Below the pieces are notes generated by a model. The model was not told where the DNA came from, did no database searches, and saw only the letters and a program-made list of their open reading frames with translations. Position numbers and translations under genes: made by a program. A stretch of 64,000 nucleotides of DNA. Source: Litorimonas sp964511495. Its GTDB lineage: Bacteria; Pseudomonadota; Alphaproteobacteria; Caulobacterales; Maricaulaceae. Positions 43,877 to 53,364 of this stretch are shown here, in pieces. How positions within the stretch are numbered: position 1 is the first letter of the stretch; the number at the start of each line of letters is the position of its first letter. Location: the NCBI GenBank assembly GCA_964511495.1, contig CAZEFT010000009.1, positions 1 to 64,000 on the forward strand, written 5' to 3'.

Positions 43877-46519
43877 CTAATTCGCGTCCCCAATTTCCGC
43901 TTTCACTTTTTCGGCCAGTTGCGCCAATGTAAATGGCTTTGGCAGGAAAGTTACATCCGGTTCTTTGGACAAGAGATCAGAGAATTGCTCCTCCGCATAT
44001 CCGGAAATAAACACGATTCGCGCATCGCCCAAAAGACTTCGTCCTTTTTCCAACAAAGTCGGACCGTCCATGCTCGGCATGACTACATCTGAAATCATCA
44101 TATCGAAGACATGATCATCGTCCTCGAGAATTTCCAGAGCCTCTTCCCCATCCTCGGCCTCAATGACCGTATAACCGCGTTTGCGGAGAGTTTTCGCAGC
44201 GATGAGACGCACGCTGGCTTCGTCTTCAACAAAGAGGATCGTGCCCTGCCCGGCGAGATCGGCGGGTTTACGCGCTTCTTTCTTCGTAGGCGTAACGCCG
44301 TCGCCGGACGCATTATCTGCCTCTGCATTTTCCAATTGGGCTTGAATGGTTTTCGGATCGGCCACCGGGAAAACGATACGGAAAGTCGTTCCGACGCCCA
44401 GTTCACTCTCCACATCCAAATGTCCGCCTGACTGTTCAACAATGCCGTAAACCGTAGCCAACCCCAGACCCGTACCCTTGCCTTGTTCTTTGGTGGTAAA
44501 GAAAGGTTCAAAGATTTTGGCCTTAACTTCATCGTCCATACCTGTGCCGGTATCAGAAACCTCAACCGTCACAAAATCTTGACCCGGGAGGTTTCGCACA
44601 GCGGCTCGCAAGCTCTCATCCGAAATCTTATCTCGCTCGACATGCGCACTTTTCACGGTAATCGTCCCGCCGCCCTGTTCGGCCATGGCATCGCGTGCGT
44701 TGACGCAAAGATTCATAACAACAGAATCGATCTGACTCTTATCCGCCATAATGGGCGGCAAATTCCGCCCGTGAACAATCTCGAGCTTCGCCTTCTCCCC
44801 CAATGTCTGGCGTAATGTAACCACCATATCGGAGAGAGAGTCAGTCACGGATAGGACTTCCATCCGCCGAGTTTGTTTGCGCGAAAACGCCAACAATTTC
44901 TTCACGAGCGAGCCGGCTCGCGCACCTGTGGAATTGATATTTTGCAATTCAGGATAAGACGGGTCACCGACGGGGTGACGTTGCAACAATTCATCCGTAT
45001 TCAAACGGATGGCTGTCAGAAGGTTATTGAAATCATGCGCAACCCCCGCCGCTAATTGGCCGATGGCTTGCATTTTCTGGCTTTGAACCAATTGATCTTC
45101 AAGAGACTTTCTGGCGCTCACATCAACCAAAAAGGCCCAAACTTTCACAATCGGATTATCATCAGCATCCAGAATAGGTGGCGCCGTATCGACAAGAACA
45201 TAGACACTGACTGGCAAGGCTCGCTTACCTGTTAAAGTGGCGTCAAACGGCTTATCCGCATCAAATTGTCCGGATGTCAGCTCAAGAAAACGATGCTCAC
45301 CATCTTTGACAGCAAATATCTCCCCAAAGGCTTTCTCTGTTGCTTCAACGCCGCCACTCATTCGGGTAAAGGCCGGATTGGCGCTGATAATCTTCGCGTC
45401 TGCGATTGCCTCTTCTGTACCGGACAAGCTCAGTTCCAACATCGCAACAGGAGCCGCAGCGTACCCCGCCAACTGATTTTCACTCAGATGGGCATTATCT
45501 GCCTGCCCTGACAGAGCTCCAAAACGCGAGGTCGAAGGCGATACGGTTTTCGGTAAACTAGAATGTCCGTAAAGCGCTGCATTACAAACAAGATCCCCAT
45601 TATTCAAAGCCTCCCAACGCCCGACCAAAATCGTCGGAGTAACAACGCCTTTACGTGTAATCAGTCGGGTATCCGTACGAACAGAACGTCCCGGCACAGC
45701 GCTGCTTTCCAGTAAGGCTTTTGGCGCTTCAATAAATTCACGCATATTTTCGGGCGAGGCTTTGTCATCAACACCAAGCCATTTTTCCAAGGTCGCATTC
45801 ATGGATAACACCCGACCCTCTTTTGACACGGAAAACAAACCCACGGGCGCATGTGTCATGAGCCGATCAGCAATCGGGTCCGTCGGGGTGACATCCAATA
45901 TTTGCCAAAGCCTGCACTCCCCATGACGCCCGATAACATGGGTCGAGACTTTAAACCGTCTTAAATCACCCTCTGGGCTGATATAATCCAAAACCTCACC
46001 GGCAGTTTTCTGCCCTGAATTCAAGTGATGCAATCGGAACAGAGCCCCGGCCATTTCATCATCCGCAGAAGAAAATAAACGCTCAACAGTCGGCATGTCA
46101 TTTTCGGTCAAGTCTCCCGACAACTCGCGACACAAGCTTTTATAAGCTGCATTCGCCCTGACAGGATGCCCTTGCTTCACCAAAATCGAAGGCGTCAAAT
46201 TATCAATGAAGACATCTTCCAACAAAGCCGCTTCGGAGTCACCCCGTCGGGAGCGCCCGCCAAAGAGCAACCCGAAAACACCGAAAAACGCGAGGACGGC
46301 CAAGCCGCCGAAAAATATCAGAGCTGTCCACCCTAACTCTCTGACTTGAAACCCAACCAGAATTGCACTCGCCATAATGATAAGAGACAAGAGCAAAACC
46401 ACAGCCCACAAAGCCCAAGTCGACAGACCGTGCGCATCAGCCGGAGACGGCTGACGGTAAGAGCTTTCATCAATCGCCTCAAGGACGTCACTATCTATAT
46501 TTTGGATCACGCTATCCAT
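43877..46519 (-). CDS. cckA: Cell-cycle hybrid histidine kinase CckA
   Basis: CckA controls phosphorylation of CtrA through ChpT in alphaproteobacterial cell-cycle regulation. The 880-residue protein has two N-terminal membrane helices (WALWAVVLLLSLIIMASAIL and WTALIFFGGLAVLAFFGVFG) and tandem PAS domains. Next come HisKA with the phospho-His in QLAAGVAHDFNNLLTAIRLN, an ATPase domain (MNLCVNARDAM, GKGTGLGLATVYGIVEQSGG), and a C-terminal receiver with Asp in MMISDVVMPSMDGP. The VAHDFNNLLTAI box and the domain order are diagnostic. It is longer than the Caulobacter protein, mainly in the PAS region. recA lies immediately downstream. Confidence 0.95.
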   Translation of the reverse strand: MDSVIQNIDSDVLEAIDESSYRQPSPADAHGLSTWALWAVVLLLSLIIMASAILVGFQVRELGWTALIFFGGLAVLAFFGVFGLLFGGRSRRGDSEAALLEDVFIDNLTPSILVKQGHPVRANAAYKSLCRELSGDLTENDMPTVERLFSSADDEMAGALFRLHHLNSGQKTAGEVLDYISPEGDLRRFKVSTHVIGRHGECRLWQILDVTPTDPIADRLMTHAPVGLFSVSKEGRVLSMNATLEKWLGVDDKASPENMREFIEAPKALLESSAVPGRSVRTDTRLITRKGVVTPTILVGRWEALNNGDLVCNAALYGHSSLPKTVSPSTSRFGALSGQADNAHLSENQLAGYAAAPVAMLELSLSGTEEAIADAKIISANPAFTRMSGGVEATEKAFGEIFAVKDGEHRFLELTSGQFDADKPFDATLTGKRALPVSVYVLVDTAPPILDADDNPIVKVWAFLVDVSARKSLEDQLVQSQKMQAIGQLAAGVAHDFNNLLTAIRLNTDELLQRHPVGDPSYPELQNINSTGARAGSLVKKLLAFSRKQTRRMEVLSVTDSLSDMVVTLRQTLGEKAKLEIVHGRNLPPIMADKSQIDSVVMNLCVNARDAMAEQGGGTITVKSAHVERDKISDESLRAAVRNLPGQDFVTVEVSDTGTGMDDEVKAKIFEPFFTTKEQGKGTGLGLATVYGIVEQSGGHLDVESELGVGTTFRIVFPVADPKTIQAQLENAEADNASGDGVTPTKKEARKPADLAGQGTILFVEDEASVRLIAAKTLRKRGYTVIEAEDGEEALEILEDDDHVFDMMISDVVMPSMDGPTLLEKGRSLLGDARIVFISGYAEEQFSDLLSKEPDVTFLPKPFTLAQLAEKVKAEIGDAN

Positions 46520-46608
46520 GGTTCATTTATCAAGAGTGTGTCGGCTGCCTGCTTCGTTTCTTTCATGCGATAAAATTTTGGGTTCGGCTATAGGTTTTTG
46601 TAAACTTT

Positions 46609-48459
46609 ATGTTAGTCAGAGCTATGATGAAATATATGCAATTCTCTCTCAAAACCGCCCTTCTTACGCTTGGTTTCACAACGATATGTTTGGGTCCCAC
46701 TGCCTGTGTTCCTTCCACGGATACCCCATCTCGTGAGGCATTAGTTGAACAAGAATCGACTCGATTAAACGATTGGTTTGAAGCCCGTTATGAAGACGAC
46801 TTAGCGCGGTCGCCCATGTCACAAACTTATCTCGGTCGCGAGACGAATAAGGACAAGCTTGATGACATTTCGGCGATGGCTCTGGATGAGGCCGCTGCCA
46901 TTCAACAATCTCGATTGAATACGATGCAAGAGAAATTCGACATCGACCGTTTGGATAAACAAACGCGACTGTCTTATCGTCTCTTCGAATTTGATGTCGA
47001 AGATGAATTGGCCACTCATGCCTTTGCTGATCATGATTATGTTTTTCAACATATGAGTGGCCCGCATACGCAACTGCCCTCTTTCATGATCAACTTTCAC
47101 GCCATCAAAACAGAGGAAGACGCCAAAGCCTATATCGCTCGTCTCAATCAATTTGACGATTATCTGGGTCAGGCCCAAGCGCGTGCAGAAAGTCAGTTCG
47201 AAAAAGGCGTTATCTTGCCAAAATTCGTTTATGACAAAATTCGCACGGCCTCTGAAAATGTGATCAAAGGGGCGCCATTCGATGCCAGTCGGACAGATAG
47301 CCCTCTCTTTTCAGATTTCAAATCCAAAGTCGCTGATTTCGACAATCGAGACAAATTGGTCGAAGCGGCAGAGCGCGCTTTGCTCAATTCTGTTGAACCG
47401 GCTTACAAAAATCTGATTGCGATGTTTAACACTCATGAACGCCAAGCCAATGATGATGATGGCGCTTGGAAACTTCCAAACGGGCAAGCCTATTACACCG
47501 CGCGCCTGCGCCATTACACAACAACGGATATGAGCGCCGACGAAATTCATGACATTGGACTTGCTGAAGTTGACCGAATTCAAGGTGAAATGCGCAAGAT
47601 TATGGAGCAGGTCAGCTTTGACGGTACATTAAAAGAGTTTTTTGATTTCCTGCGAAGTGATCCACGATTTGTTTATCCCAATACGGATGAAGGACGCCAA
47701 GCCTATATGGATGAAGCCACGGCGGTGATCAACGACATGAAGGGCCGTTTGGACGCTTTGTTCCTCACGAAACCCGAAGCAGATATGGTCGTCAAACGTG
47801 TCGAACCCTTTCGTGAAGACACAGCCTTTGGCGCATTTTATAATAGCCCCGCATTAGATGGTTCCCGCCCCGGCATTTATTACGTCAATCTGAAAGACGT
47901 AAAAGAACAACCGAAATATCTCTTACAAGCGCTGGCTTATCACGAAGGTATTCCGGGGCATCACATGCAAATTGCTTTGGCCCAAGAATTACAAGGCCTA
48001 CCGAAATTCCGAACGCTTGGAGGGCATACAGCCTATATCGAAGGTTGGGCACTTTATGCCGAGAGCGTTCCGGCTGAGCTTGGCCTTTATAAAGACCCCT
48101 ATTCTGATTTTGGACGGCTTTCGATGGAAATTTTCCGAGCCGCTCGCTTGGTTGTGGATACAGGTATCCATGCGAAAAAATGGACGCGTGAACAAGCTGT
48201 TCAATATTATCTGGACAACATCCCGAATCCCGAAGGCGATGTGCGGGCAGAAATTGATCGCTATATTGTCTGGCCTGGACAGGCCACAGCCTACAAAATC
48301 GGTATGCTGAAAATTCAGGCATTACGCGCCAAAGCAGAAACTGAATTGGGAGACAAATTCGATGTTGCACAATTCCATGATGTCATTCTCGCCAATGGCT
48401 CGGTCCCTTTGGTGATATTGGAAAAATTAGTCGACGATTGGATCACCGAGACAAAATAA
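46609..48459 (+). CDS. DUF885 family lipoprotein, metallopeptidase-like (copy 1)
   Basis: The 616-residue product starts with a signal peptide ending in a lipobox-like GPTAC (about residue 33), so it is probably a lipoprotein. The body is a DUF885 domain, a helical metallocarboxypeptidase-like fold, with the metal-site motif LAYHEGIPGHHMQIALAQEL near residue 450 and YIEGWALYAESVPAELGLY after it. Several ATGs (46609, 46624, 46627) could start it; none has a good ribosome binding site. It is a paralogue of the next gene (shared LRxxTTTDMS, AYHEGIPGHHMQ, EGWxLYxE, DPYSDFGRL), showing a tandem duplication. It is probably exported and acts on peptides; substrate unknown. Confidence 0.88.
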   Translation: MLVRAMMKYMQFSLKTALLTLGFTTICLGPTACVPSTDTPSREALVEQESTRLNDWFEARYEDDLARSPMSQTYLGRETNKDKLDDISAMALDEAAAIQQSRLNTMQEKFDIDRLDKQTRLSYRLFEFDVEDELATHAFADHDYVFQHMSGPHTQLPSFMINFHAIKTEEDAKAYIARLNQFDDYLGQAQARAESQFEKGVILPKFVYDKIRTASENVIKGAPFDASRTDSPLFSDFKSKVADFDNRDKLVEAAERALLNSVEPAYKNLIAMFNTHERQANDDDGAWKLPNGQAYYTARLRHYTTTDMSADEIHDIGLAEVDRIQGEMRKIMEQVSFDGTLKEFFDFLRSDPRFVYPNTDEGRQAYMDEATAVINDMKGRLDALFLTKPEADMVVKRVEPFREDTAFGAFYNSPALDGSRPGIYYVNLKDVKEQPKYLLQALAYHEGIPGHHMQIALAQELQGLPKFRTLGGHTAYIEGWALYAESVPAELGLYKDPYSDFGRLSMEIFRAARLVVDTGIHAKKWTREQAVQYYLDNIPNPEGDVRAEIDRYIVWPGQATAYKIGMLKIQALRAKAETELGDKFDVAQFHDVILANGSVPLVILEKLVDDWITETK

Positions 48460-48538
48460 GTCGGGATTTGCCACGTGCCTTTCAATTTGGTTTAAGCACG
48501 CAATATTTACTTCAACGGATAGCTCACAGGAAACATCT

Positions 48539-50392
48539 ATGAAAATTCAACACATTCTTGCCCTCAGCAGCAGCCTTATCATTCTCGCCGCCTGCCAAGG
48601 TGATGTCACATCGAGCACGAAATCTTCTGACGGAAACTCAGCCAAGACTGAGATGACCGCAGAGAGCAATGTGAATGAGCGCATTCAAGCTTGGTTTGCG
48701 AATTATGATGAATCCGTTCTGCGCCGCTATCCCGAAACTTTAGCCGCCCGCGGTATCAAAGAGCGCATGGATGAATGGAATGATATGTCGAAGGCCTTCT
48801 ACCTTAAAGAGTTGACCTTACGTCGGGAAGCCATGGAGGAGTTAAAGACAACTTTCAATCGAGAAGATTTGAACGCTCAGAACCAGCTCTCTTATGATAT
48901 TTTTATCGATCAAACTGAGCGCACCCTCGAAGGTGAGAATTGGTATTACCACCAATATCCCTTCAATCAGATGTTCGGTGTGCATTCCGGTATCCCGACA
49001 TTTCTTTTGAACCAGCACAAAATCGAAAATATCGACGATGCGAAAGCCTATATTGCGCGTTTGCAGAAGGTCGATAAAAAGCTGGGTCCCGTCATCGAGA
49101 TGTCAAAAGCCAGTTTTGATAAAGGCATTGCCCCACCCGCTTTTGTCTATCCTCATGTTCTGCGTGACATCGGCAATATTGTCAGTGGAGCACCTTTTGA
49201 TGACTCAGATTCTCTGAATTTGATGCTCGCCAATTTCAAAACCAAAGTCGACAAACTCGATTTGGCTGAAGACACGCGCGAAAAGCTCTACACAGAAGCT
49301 ATCACAGCTCTGCAAGACGTTGTCGGCCCAACATATGCCAAGCTAAGCGCAGAGCTCAAACGTCAACAAGCCGCAGCCACCACGGAAGATGGCGCATGGA
49401 AATTGCCCGATGGGGATGATTTTTACGCCTACCGCCTGCGTATGATGACTACGACGGATATGAGCCCGACTGAAATTCACGATTTGGGTCTGTCTGAGGT
49501 CGAGCGCATTCACAATGAAATGCGGGACATTATGAAACAGGTCGGCTTCAAAGGTTCGCTTCAAGACTTTTTCGAATTTACCCGTACCGATGATCAATTC
49601 TTCTATACCGAAGAAGGCGGAAAAGAACGTTATTTGCGTGAAGCCACAGAGTTTATCGATGTGATGAAAGGCGAACTAGATTCCTACTTCATTCAGAAAC
49701 CCAAAGCTGAATTGGAAGTCCGCGCTGTAGAGGCTTTCCGCGAACAAAGTGCCGGCAAAGCCTTTTACTCACGCCCCGCCGCGGATGGTTCCCGTCCCGG
49801 CTATTATTATGCGAACCTCTACCGCATGGAAGATATGCCGATTTACCAAATGGAGGCTCTCGCCTATCATGAAGGTATTCCGGGTCACCATATGCAGCTC
49901 GCTATCGCTCAGGAATTAGAAGGTATTCCGAACTTCCGTAAATATGGCCGTTACACCGCCTATTCAGAGGGGTGGGGCCTGTATTCTGAATATCTGCCGA
50001 AAGAAATGGGCTTTTATGAAGACCCCTATTCAGACTTCGGACGCTTAGCGATGGAACTTTGGCGTGCCGCCCGACTGGTTGTCGATACCGGCTTGCATGA
50101 CAAAAAATGGAGCCGCGAAAAAGCGATTGATTACCTCGTCACCAATACACCTAATCCGGAAGGGGACTGTGTCAAAGCCATTGAGCGTTATATTGTGATG
50201 CCCGGACAGGCCACCGCCTATAAAATTGGTATGAATAAGATTTTGGATTTGCGCGAAAAAGCCAAAACAGCGCTCGGCGAGGATTATGATATTCGCGAGT
50301 TCCACGATGTCGTGTTACGCAATGGCCCAGTGTCTCTTAGCGTGCTCGAAGATCAGGTAGACGGCTATATTGCCTCGAAAAAGGCAAAGTAA
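48539..50392 (+). CDS. DUF885 family lipoprotein, metallopeptidase-like (copy 2)
   Basis: The 617-residue product has a clear lipoprotein signal: MKIQHILALSSSLIILAAC, lipobox LAAC with Cys19. The DUF885 domain follows, with ALAYHEGIPGHHMQLAIAQE, YSEGWGLYSEYLPKEMGFY and a C-terminal GQATAYKIGMNKILDLREKA. AGGAAA lies 5 bases before the ATG. It follows its paralogue by 79 bp and precedes the small Gly-Gly protein gene by 14 bp, so at least this copy may be cotranscribed with the downstream pair. Confidence 0.92.
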   Translation: MKIQHILALSSSLIILAACQGDVTSSTKSSDGNSAKTEMTAESNVNERIQAWFANYDESVLRRYPETLAARGIKERMDEWNDMSKAFYLKELTLRREAMEELKTTFNREDLNAQNQLSYDIFIDQTERTLEGENWYYHQYPFNQMFGVHSGIPTFLLNQHKIENIDDAKAYIARLQKVDKKLGPVIEMSKASFDKGIAPPAFVYPHVLRDIGNIVSGAPFDDSDSLNLMLANFKTKVDKLDLAEDTREKLYTEAITALQDVVGPTYAKLSAELKRQQAAATTEDGAWKLPDGDDFYAYRLRMMTTTDMSPTEIHDLGLSEVERIHNEMRDIMKQVGFKGSLQDFFEFTRTDDQFFYTEEGGKERYLREATEFIDVMKGELDSYFIQKPKAELEVRAVEAFREQSAGKAFYSRPAADGSRPGYYYANLYRMEDMPIYQMEALAYHEGIPGHHMQLAIAQELEGIPNFRKYGRYTAYSEGWGLYSEYLPKEMGFYEDPYSDFGRLAMELWRAARLVVDTGLHDKKWSREKAIDYLVTNTPNPEGDCVKAIERYIVMPGQATAYKIGMNKILDLREKAKTALGEDYDIREFHDVVLRNGPVSLSVLEDQVDGYIASKKAK

Positions 50393-50406
50393 AAATAGGG
50401 CGGCCC

Positions 50407-50835
50407 ATGGGTATTTCCATTCGCATTATCGATGAACAATTCGGTAAGACTAAAACACCGATATTCGACCTCATCTATGCTCAGGAAACGATTACGGCGC
50501 GTGAATTTATTACGCGCCGTGTCGAAGAAGAAATCGCCCAAATCCAAGAAAAACAAAAAGACCCACAACGTATAAAAGCCCAACATCGTATGTTTCTGGC
50601 GGGCCTGACGAAAACCTCTCCTGAAGTTTTTCTAAACAACTCGCCGAAAAGCTTCCATCGTATCAAAGCGATTGACGTAAACAGAGCGATTAAAACAGCT
50701 TTGTCAGCCTTCAGAGCAGGGCATTATTTTCTTTTGTTCAATGATAAACAGGTCGAAAACTTGGATGATCTTTTGATACTTCGACCTGAAAGCGAAGCCA
50801 TATTCGTTCAACTGACGCCGCTCATTGGTGGTTGA
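50407..50835 (+). CDS. Ubiquitin/MoaD-like small protein ending in Gly-Gly
   Basis: I recognise no named family for this 142-residue protein, but its layout resembles an interrupted beta-grasp fold. A strand (ISIRIID, residues 3-9), a second strand (PIFDLIYA, 18-25) and a helix (TAREFITRRVEEEI, 30-43) are followed by a charged helical insertion (about 44-100). The C-terminal third contains HYFLLF, NDKQVENLDDLLIL and SEAIFVQLTPLIGG. This last part parallels ubiquitin (LIFAGKQLEDGRTL ... LVLRLRGG) and MoaD/ThiS, and the chain ends exactly with Gly-Gly, the tail that is activated in both. AGGG precedes the ATG. The stop is 2 nt from the start of the DUF4132 gene, implying a functional pair. No E1, E2 or protease gene is adjacent. 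Coding is near certain; the fold is inference. Confidence 0.72.
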   Translation: MGISIRIIDEQFGKTKTPIFDLIYAQETITAREFITRRVEEEIAQIQEKQKDPQRIKAQHRMFLAGLTKTSPEVFLNNSPKSFHRIKAIDVNRAIKTALSAFRAGHYFLLFNDKQVENLDDLLILRPESEAIFVQLTPLIGG

Positions 50836-50837
50836 TA

Positions 50838-53363
50838 ATGAGTATCTTTAAGCGATTATTCGGAGGTAAACCAAACCGTTCTGAGCGACCAATAAGCGCG
50901 CCCATTCCGCCGATTAAGACTCACAAACAAACGCCGAATGACTCGGCAGCTTATCGCTTAGGTATGGGCTTTATGCGCGAATATATTTCGAAGGGCGGCC
51001 CACGATATGGCAGTCAATTAAAGCTATCAAGTATAGAGCATTGGCAGGCCATCAAAGCGGAGAGTAAAGCTGTACAAACCGAAATTTGCGTCTATGCCGC
51101 CGACCATATTTTCGCCCGTGATTATATCAATGAAAAAATCGGACGCAGTAAAACGAATGAATCTGGCTGGGTCACCAACTCAACGGAGGTCAAACTCGCC
51201 AGCACTTTGATGCGCTCAAAACTTTCCTTTAGCGACGCGCAACTGGCTAGAATGATTGCAGGTTGCACAAAACGTAGAAGCCTGGATTGGGAAAACCCCA
51301 TACGCTCAGTCATGTCAGCAGTCGAACGACATATTGGCGATAAACAGCCCGACGGAGAATTGAAGTTAGCTTTGCTAAAACTTTTAGAGGCGTGTGATAA
51401 GCGCTCTCAATATTCGGACACCGACAACGTTCGCAAGATAAAGGTCAGAGTGGACGCTCTTTTGGAAGGTAAAAAACGTGGGCATGACTTCTCTTTCCCC
51501 AAGGGCGCCTTTTCAAATCGAGTCAAAACTGATCTGGATGCCCTAACCGAAAAAGAGCAAATAAATTGGTCTAAGCTGATGAAGCATGCATTTTCGGCTT
51601 CGGCTTCTAAACCTTCCAAAAAATGGTTGAACGACGCCAAACCTCTTACCGAAGCAATAGGGCTTGAAGCATTCCAAACACAATTCATCATTTGGGCGTC
51701 AGATGTAAAACCTGACCCCGCAGATGTGGATTATAGCTTGAAAATCTTAAAAGGCTTAGTCTGGATAGCCTCCTCTCAGCCAAACGACACCATCGCTTTA
51801 GCCATCGGCCGCTTAGCAGAAGTCTCTTTTGTTAAAGTGGCGGGCATCGGCGCGAGGTCCAAAAAACTGGGTAATGCATGCTGCGTGTCTTTGATGAATA
51901 TGGCCGAAAACGGTACTGCCATTGCAGAATTGGTGCGCTTGAGGGGTAAAATAAAATATCCTAGCGTAAAGGAGAGCATCCAAAAGAAACTTGAGAATAT
52001 TGCGGAAAAGCAAGGCGTTTCCAGCGCGGAATTAGAGGATAGCTCACTTCCGGATTTTGGCTTCAAAAATGGAGTGTATGTGCAGAGACTGGGTGATTTC
52101 ACGGCGACCATCCATCTTTTCGCGCAAAAAGCCAACCTTGAATGGTCCGATAAAGACGGAAAGGTCCGTAAAACGGTTCCGACTGACATCAGAAAAAACT
52201 TCAAAACCAAGTTAGAGGACTTGAAACAAAAAACTAAAAACATGACAGCAATGATTTCCGGCCAAACGATCGCGCTGGAACAAAGCTATTTAGCCGACAG
52301 ATCATGGGAATTTGCAACTTGGAAACGCCGCTATGTTGATCATCCCGTACGGGTCAAGATCAGCGAAAATCTGATATGGTTTATCACGGATGGACCTGAC
52401 TCATATGCCGTTTTACCAACAAAGACAGGCCTTCAAACCGCTGACGGAACAAGTGTTAAGCCCTCAAAAACTGCGGCTGTAAGGTTATGGCACCCCCTAT
52501 TTGAAACAACCGACACTATTCTTTCTTGGCGGAAACGGATTGAAGACCTCCGGCTTACTCAACCCTTCAAACAAGCGCACCGAGAGATTTATGTGGTGAC
52601 TGACGCAGAACGGAATACAGACGTCTATTCCAACCGTTTCGCAGCTCATATTTTGCGGCAACATCAGTTCAAGGCTCTTTGTGACGCCAAGCAATGGCGC
52701 TACACTTTGCAGGGGCTATGGGATAGTTGGAACCGGCCAAATAAGCATCTACCTGCCTTTAATATAACCGCTGAATTTGCTGTCGAAATCATTTCTGAGG
52801 ATGATCGCACTGATGCTTGGATTCCACTCTACCTATCATCTGATCAAGTAAGATTTTCATCGCCCGAACAGAACCCGCTACCGATTGAACAAGTCCCTCC
52901 GCTCGTTTTCTCAGAAATCATGCGTGATGTTGATCTCTTCGTCTCTGTAACCTCAGTCGCTAATGATCCGACATGGGCGGATGGCGGCCCCGAAGGCAGA
53001 TTTGGAGGATATTGGCGAGAGCATGCTTTTGGTGAATTGGGACAAACGGCCAAGGTTCGCAAAGAACTAATTGAAACTATTCTTCCAAAACTGGCGATTG
53101 CCGATAAATGCGAGATTGAAGAAAAATATCTCGTCGTGCGAGGCAAGCGGAACAGTTATAAAATTCACTTCGGATCCGGCAATATTATGATTATGCCTGA
53201 CAATCGCTATCTCTGTATTGTTAAAGGCGGCAAGCATAAGTCGAGCGAAAAAGTCTATCTCCCTTTTGCGGGCGATAATCTTCTTTCGATAATTCTGTCA
53301 AAAGCCTTCCTCTTGGTCGATGACCACAAAATTACTGATCGGACGATCTTAAGTCAGCTTTGA
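50838..53363 (+). CDS. DUF4132 (MolR-like) large protein
   Basis: The 841-residue protein ends in a DUF4132 domain: LTQPFKQAHREIYVVTDAER, YSNRFAAHILRQHQFKAL, PPLVFSEIMRDVDLFVSVTS, LVVRGKRNSYKIHFGSGNI and RYLCIVKGG are close to the family consensus. Residues 1 to about 400 are helical with repeat-like character, ending in a segment (AEKQGVSSAELEDSSLPDFG) typical of DUF4132/WGR proteins; no WGR domain itself is seen. E. coli MolR belongs to this family, whose biochemical role is unsettled. The first in-frame codon is a TTG at 50832; the ATG at 50838 is preferred (GGTGG 8 bases upstream). It is coupled to the small Gly-Gly protein gene. Confidence 0.88.
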   Translation: MSIFKRLFGGKPNRSERPISAPIPPIKTHKQTPNDSAAYRLGMGFMREYISKGGPRYGSQLKLSSIEHWQAIKAESKAVQTEICVYAADHIFARDYINEKIGRSKTNESGWVTNSTEVKLASTLMRSKLSFSDAQLARMIAGCTKRRSLDWENPIRSVMSAVERHIGDKQPDGELKLALLKLLEACDKRSQYSDTDNVRKIKVRVDALLEGKKRGHDFSFPKGAFSNRVKTDLDALTEKEQINWSKLMKHAFSASASKPSKKWLNDAKPLTEAIGLEAFQTQFIIWASDVKPDPADVDYSLKILKGLVWIASSQPNDTIALAIGRLAEVSFVKVAGIGARSKKLGNACCVSLMNMAENGTAIAELVRLRGKIKYPSVKESIQKKLENIAEKQGVSSAELEDSSLPDFGFKNGVYVQRLGDFTATIHLFAQKANLEWSDKDGKVRKTVPTDIRKNFKTKLEDLKQKTKNMTAMISGQTIALEQSYLADRSWEFATWKRRYVDHPVRVKISENLIWFITDGPDSYAVLPTKTGLQTADGTSVKPSKTAAVRLWHPLFETTDTILSWRKRIEDLRLTQPFKQAHREIYVVTDAERNTDVYSNRFAAHILRQHQFKALCDAKQWRYTLQGLWDSWNRPNKHLPAFNITAEFAVEIISEDDRTDAWIPLYLSSDQVRFSSPEQNPLPIEQVPPLVFSEIMRDVDLFVSVTSVANDPTWADGGPEGRFGGYWREHAFGELGQTAKVRKELIETILPKLAIADKCEIEEKYLVVRGKRNSYKIHFGSGNIMIMPDNRYLCIVKGGKHKSSEKVYLPFAGDNLLSIILSKAFLLVDDHKITDRTILSQL

Positions 53364-53364
53364 T

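Noticed and set aside
47885..48370. Minus-strand open frame of 161 codons inside the first DUF885 gene
   Set aside because: It is antisense to a clear DUF885 coding sequence with an intact metal-site motif. Its Cys/Arg-rich composition is typical of a shadow frame.
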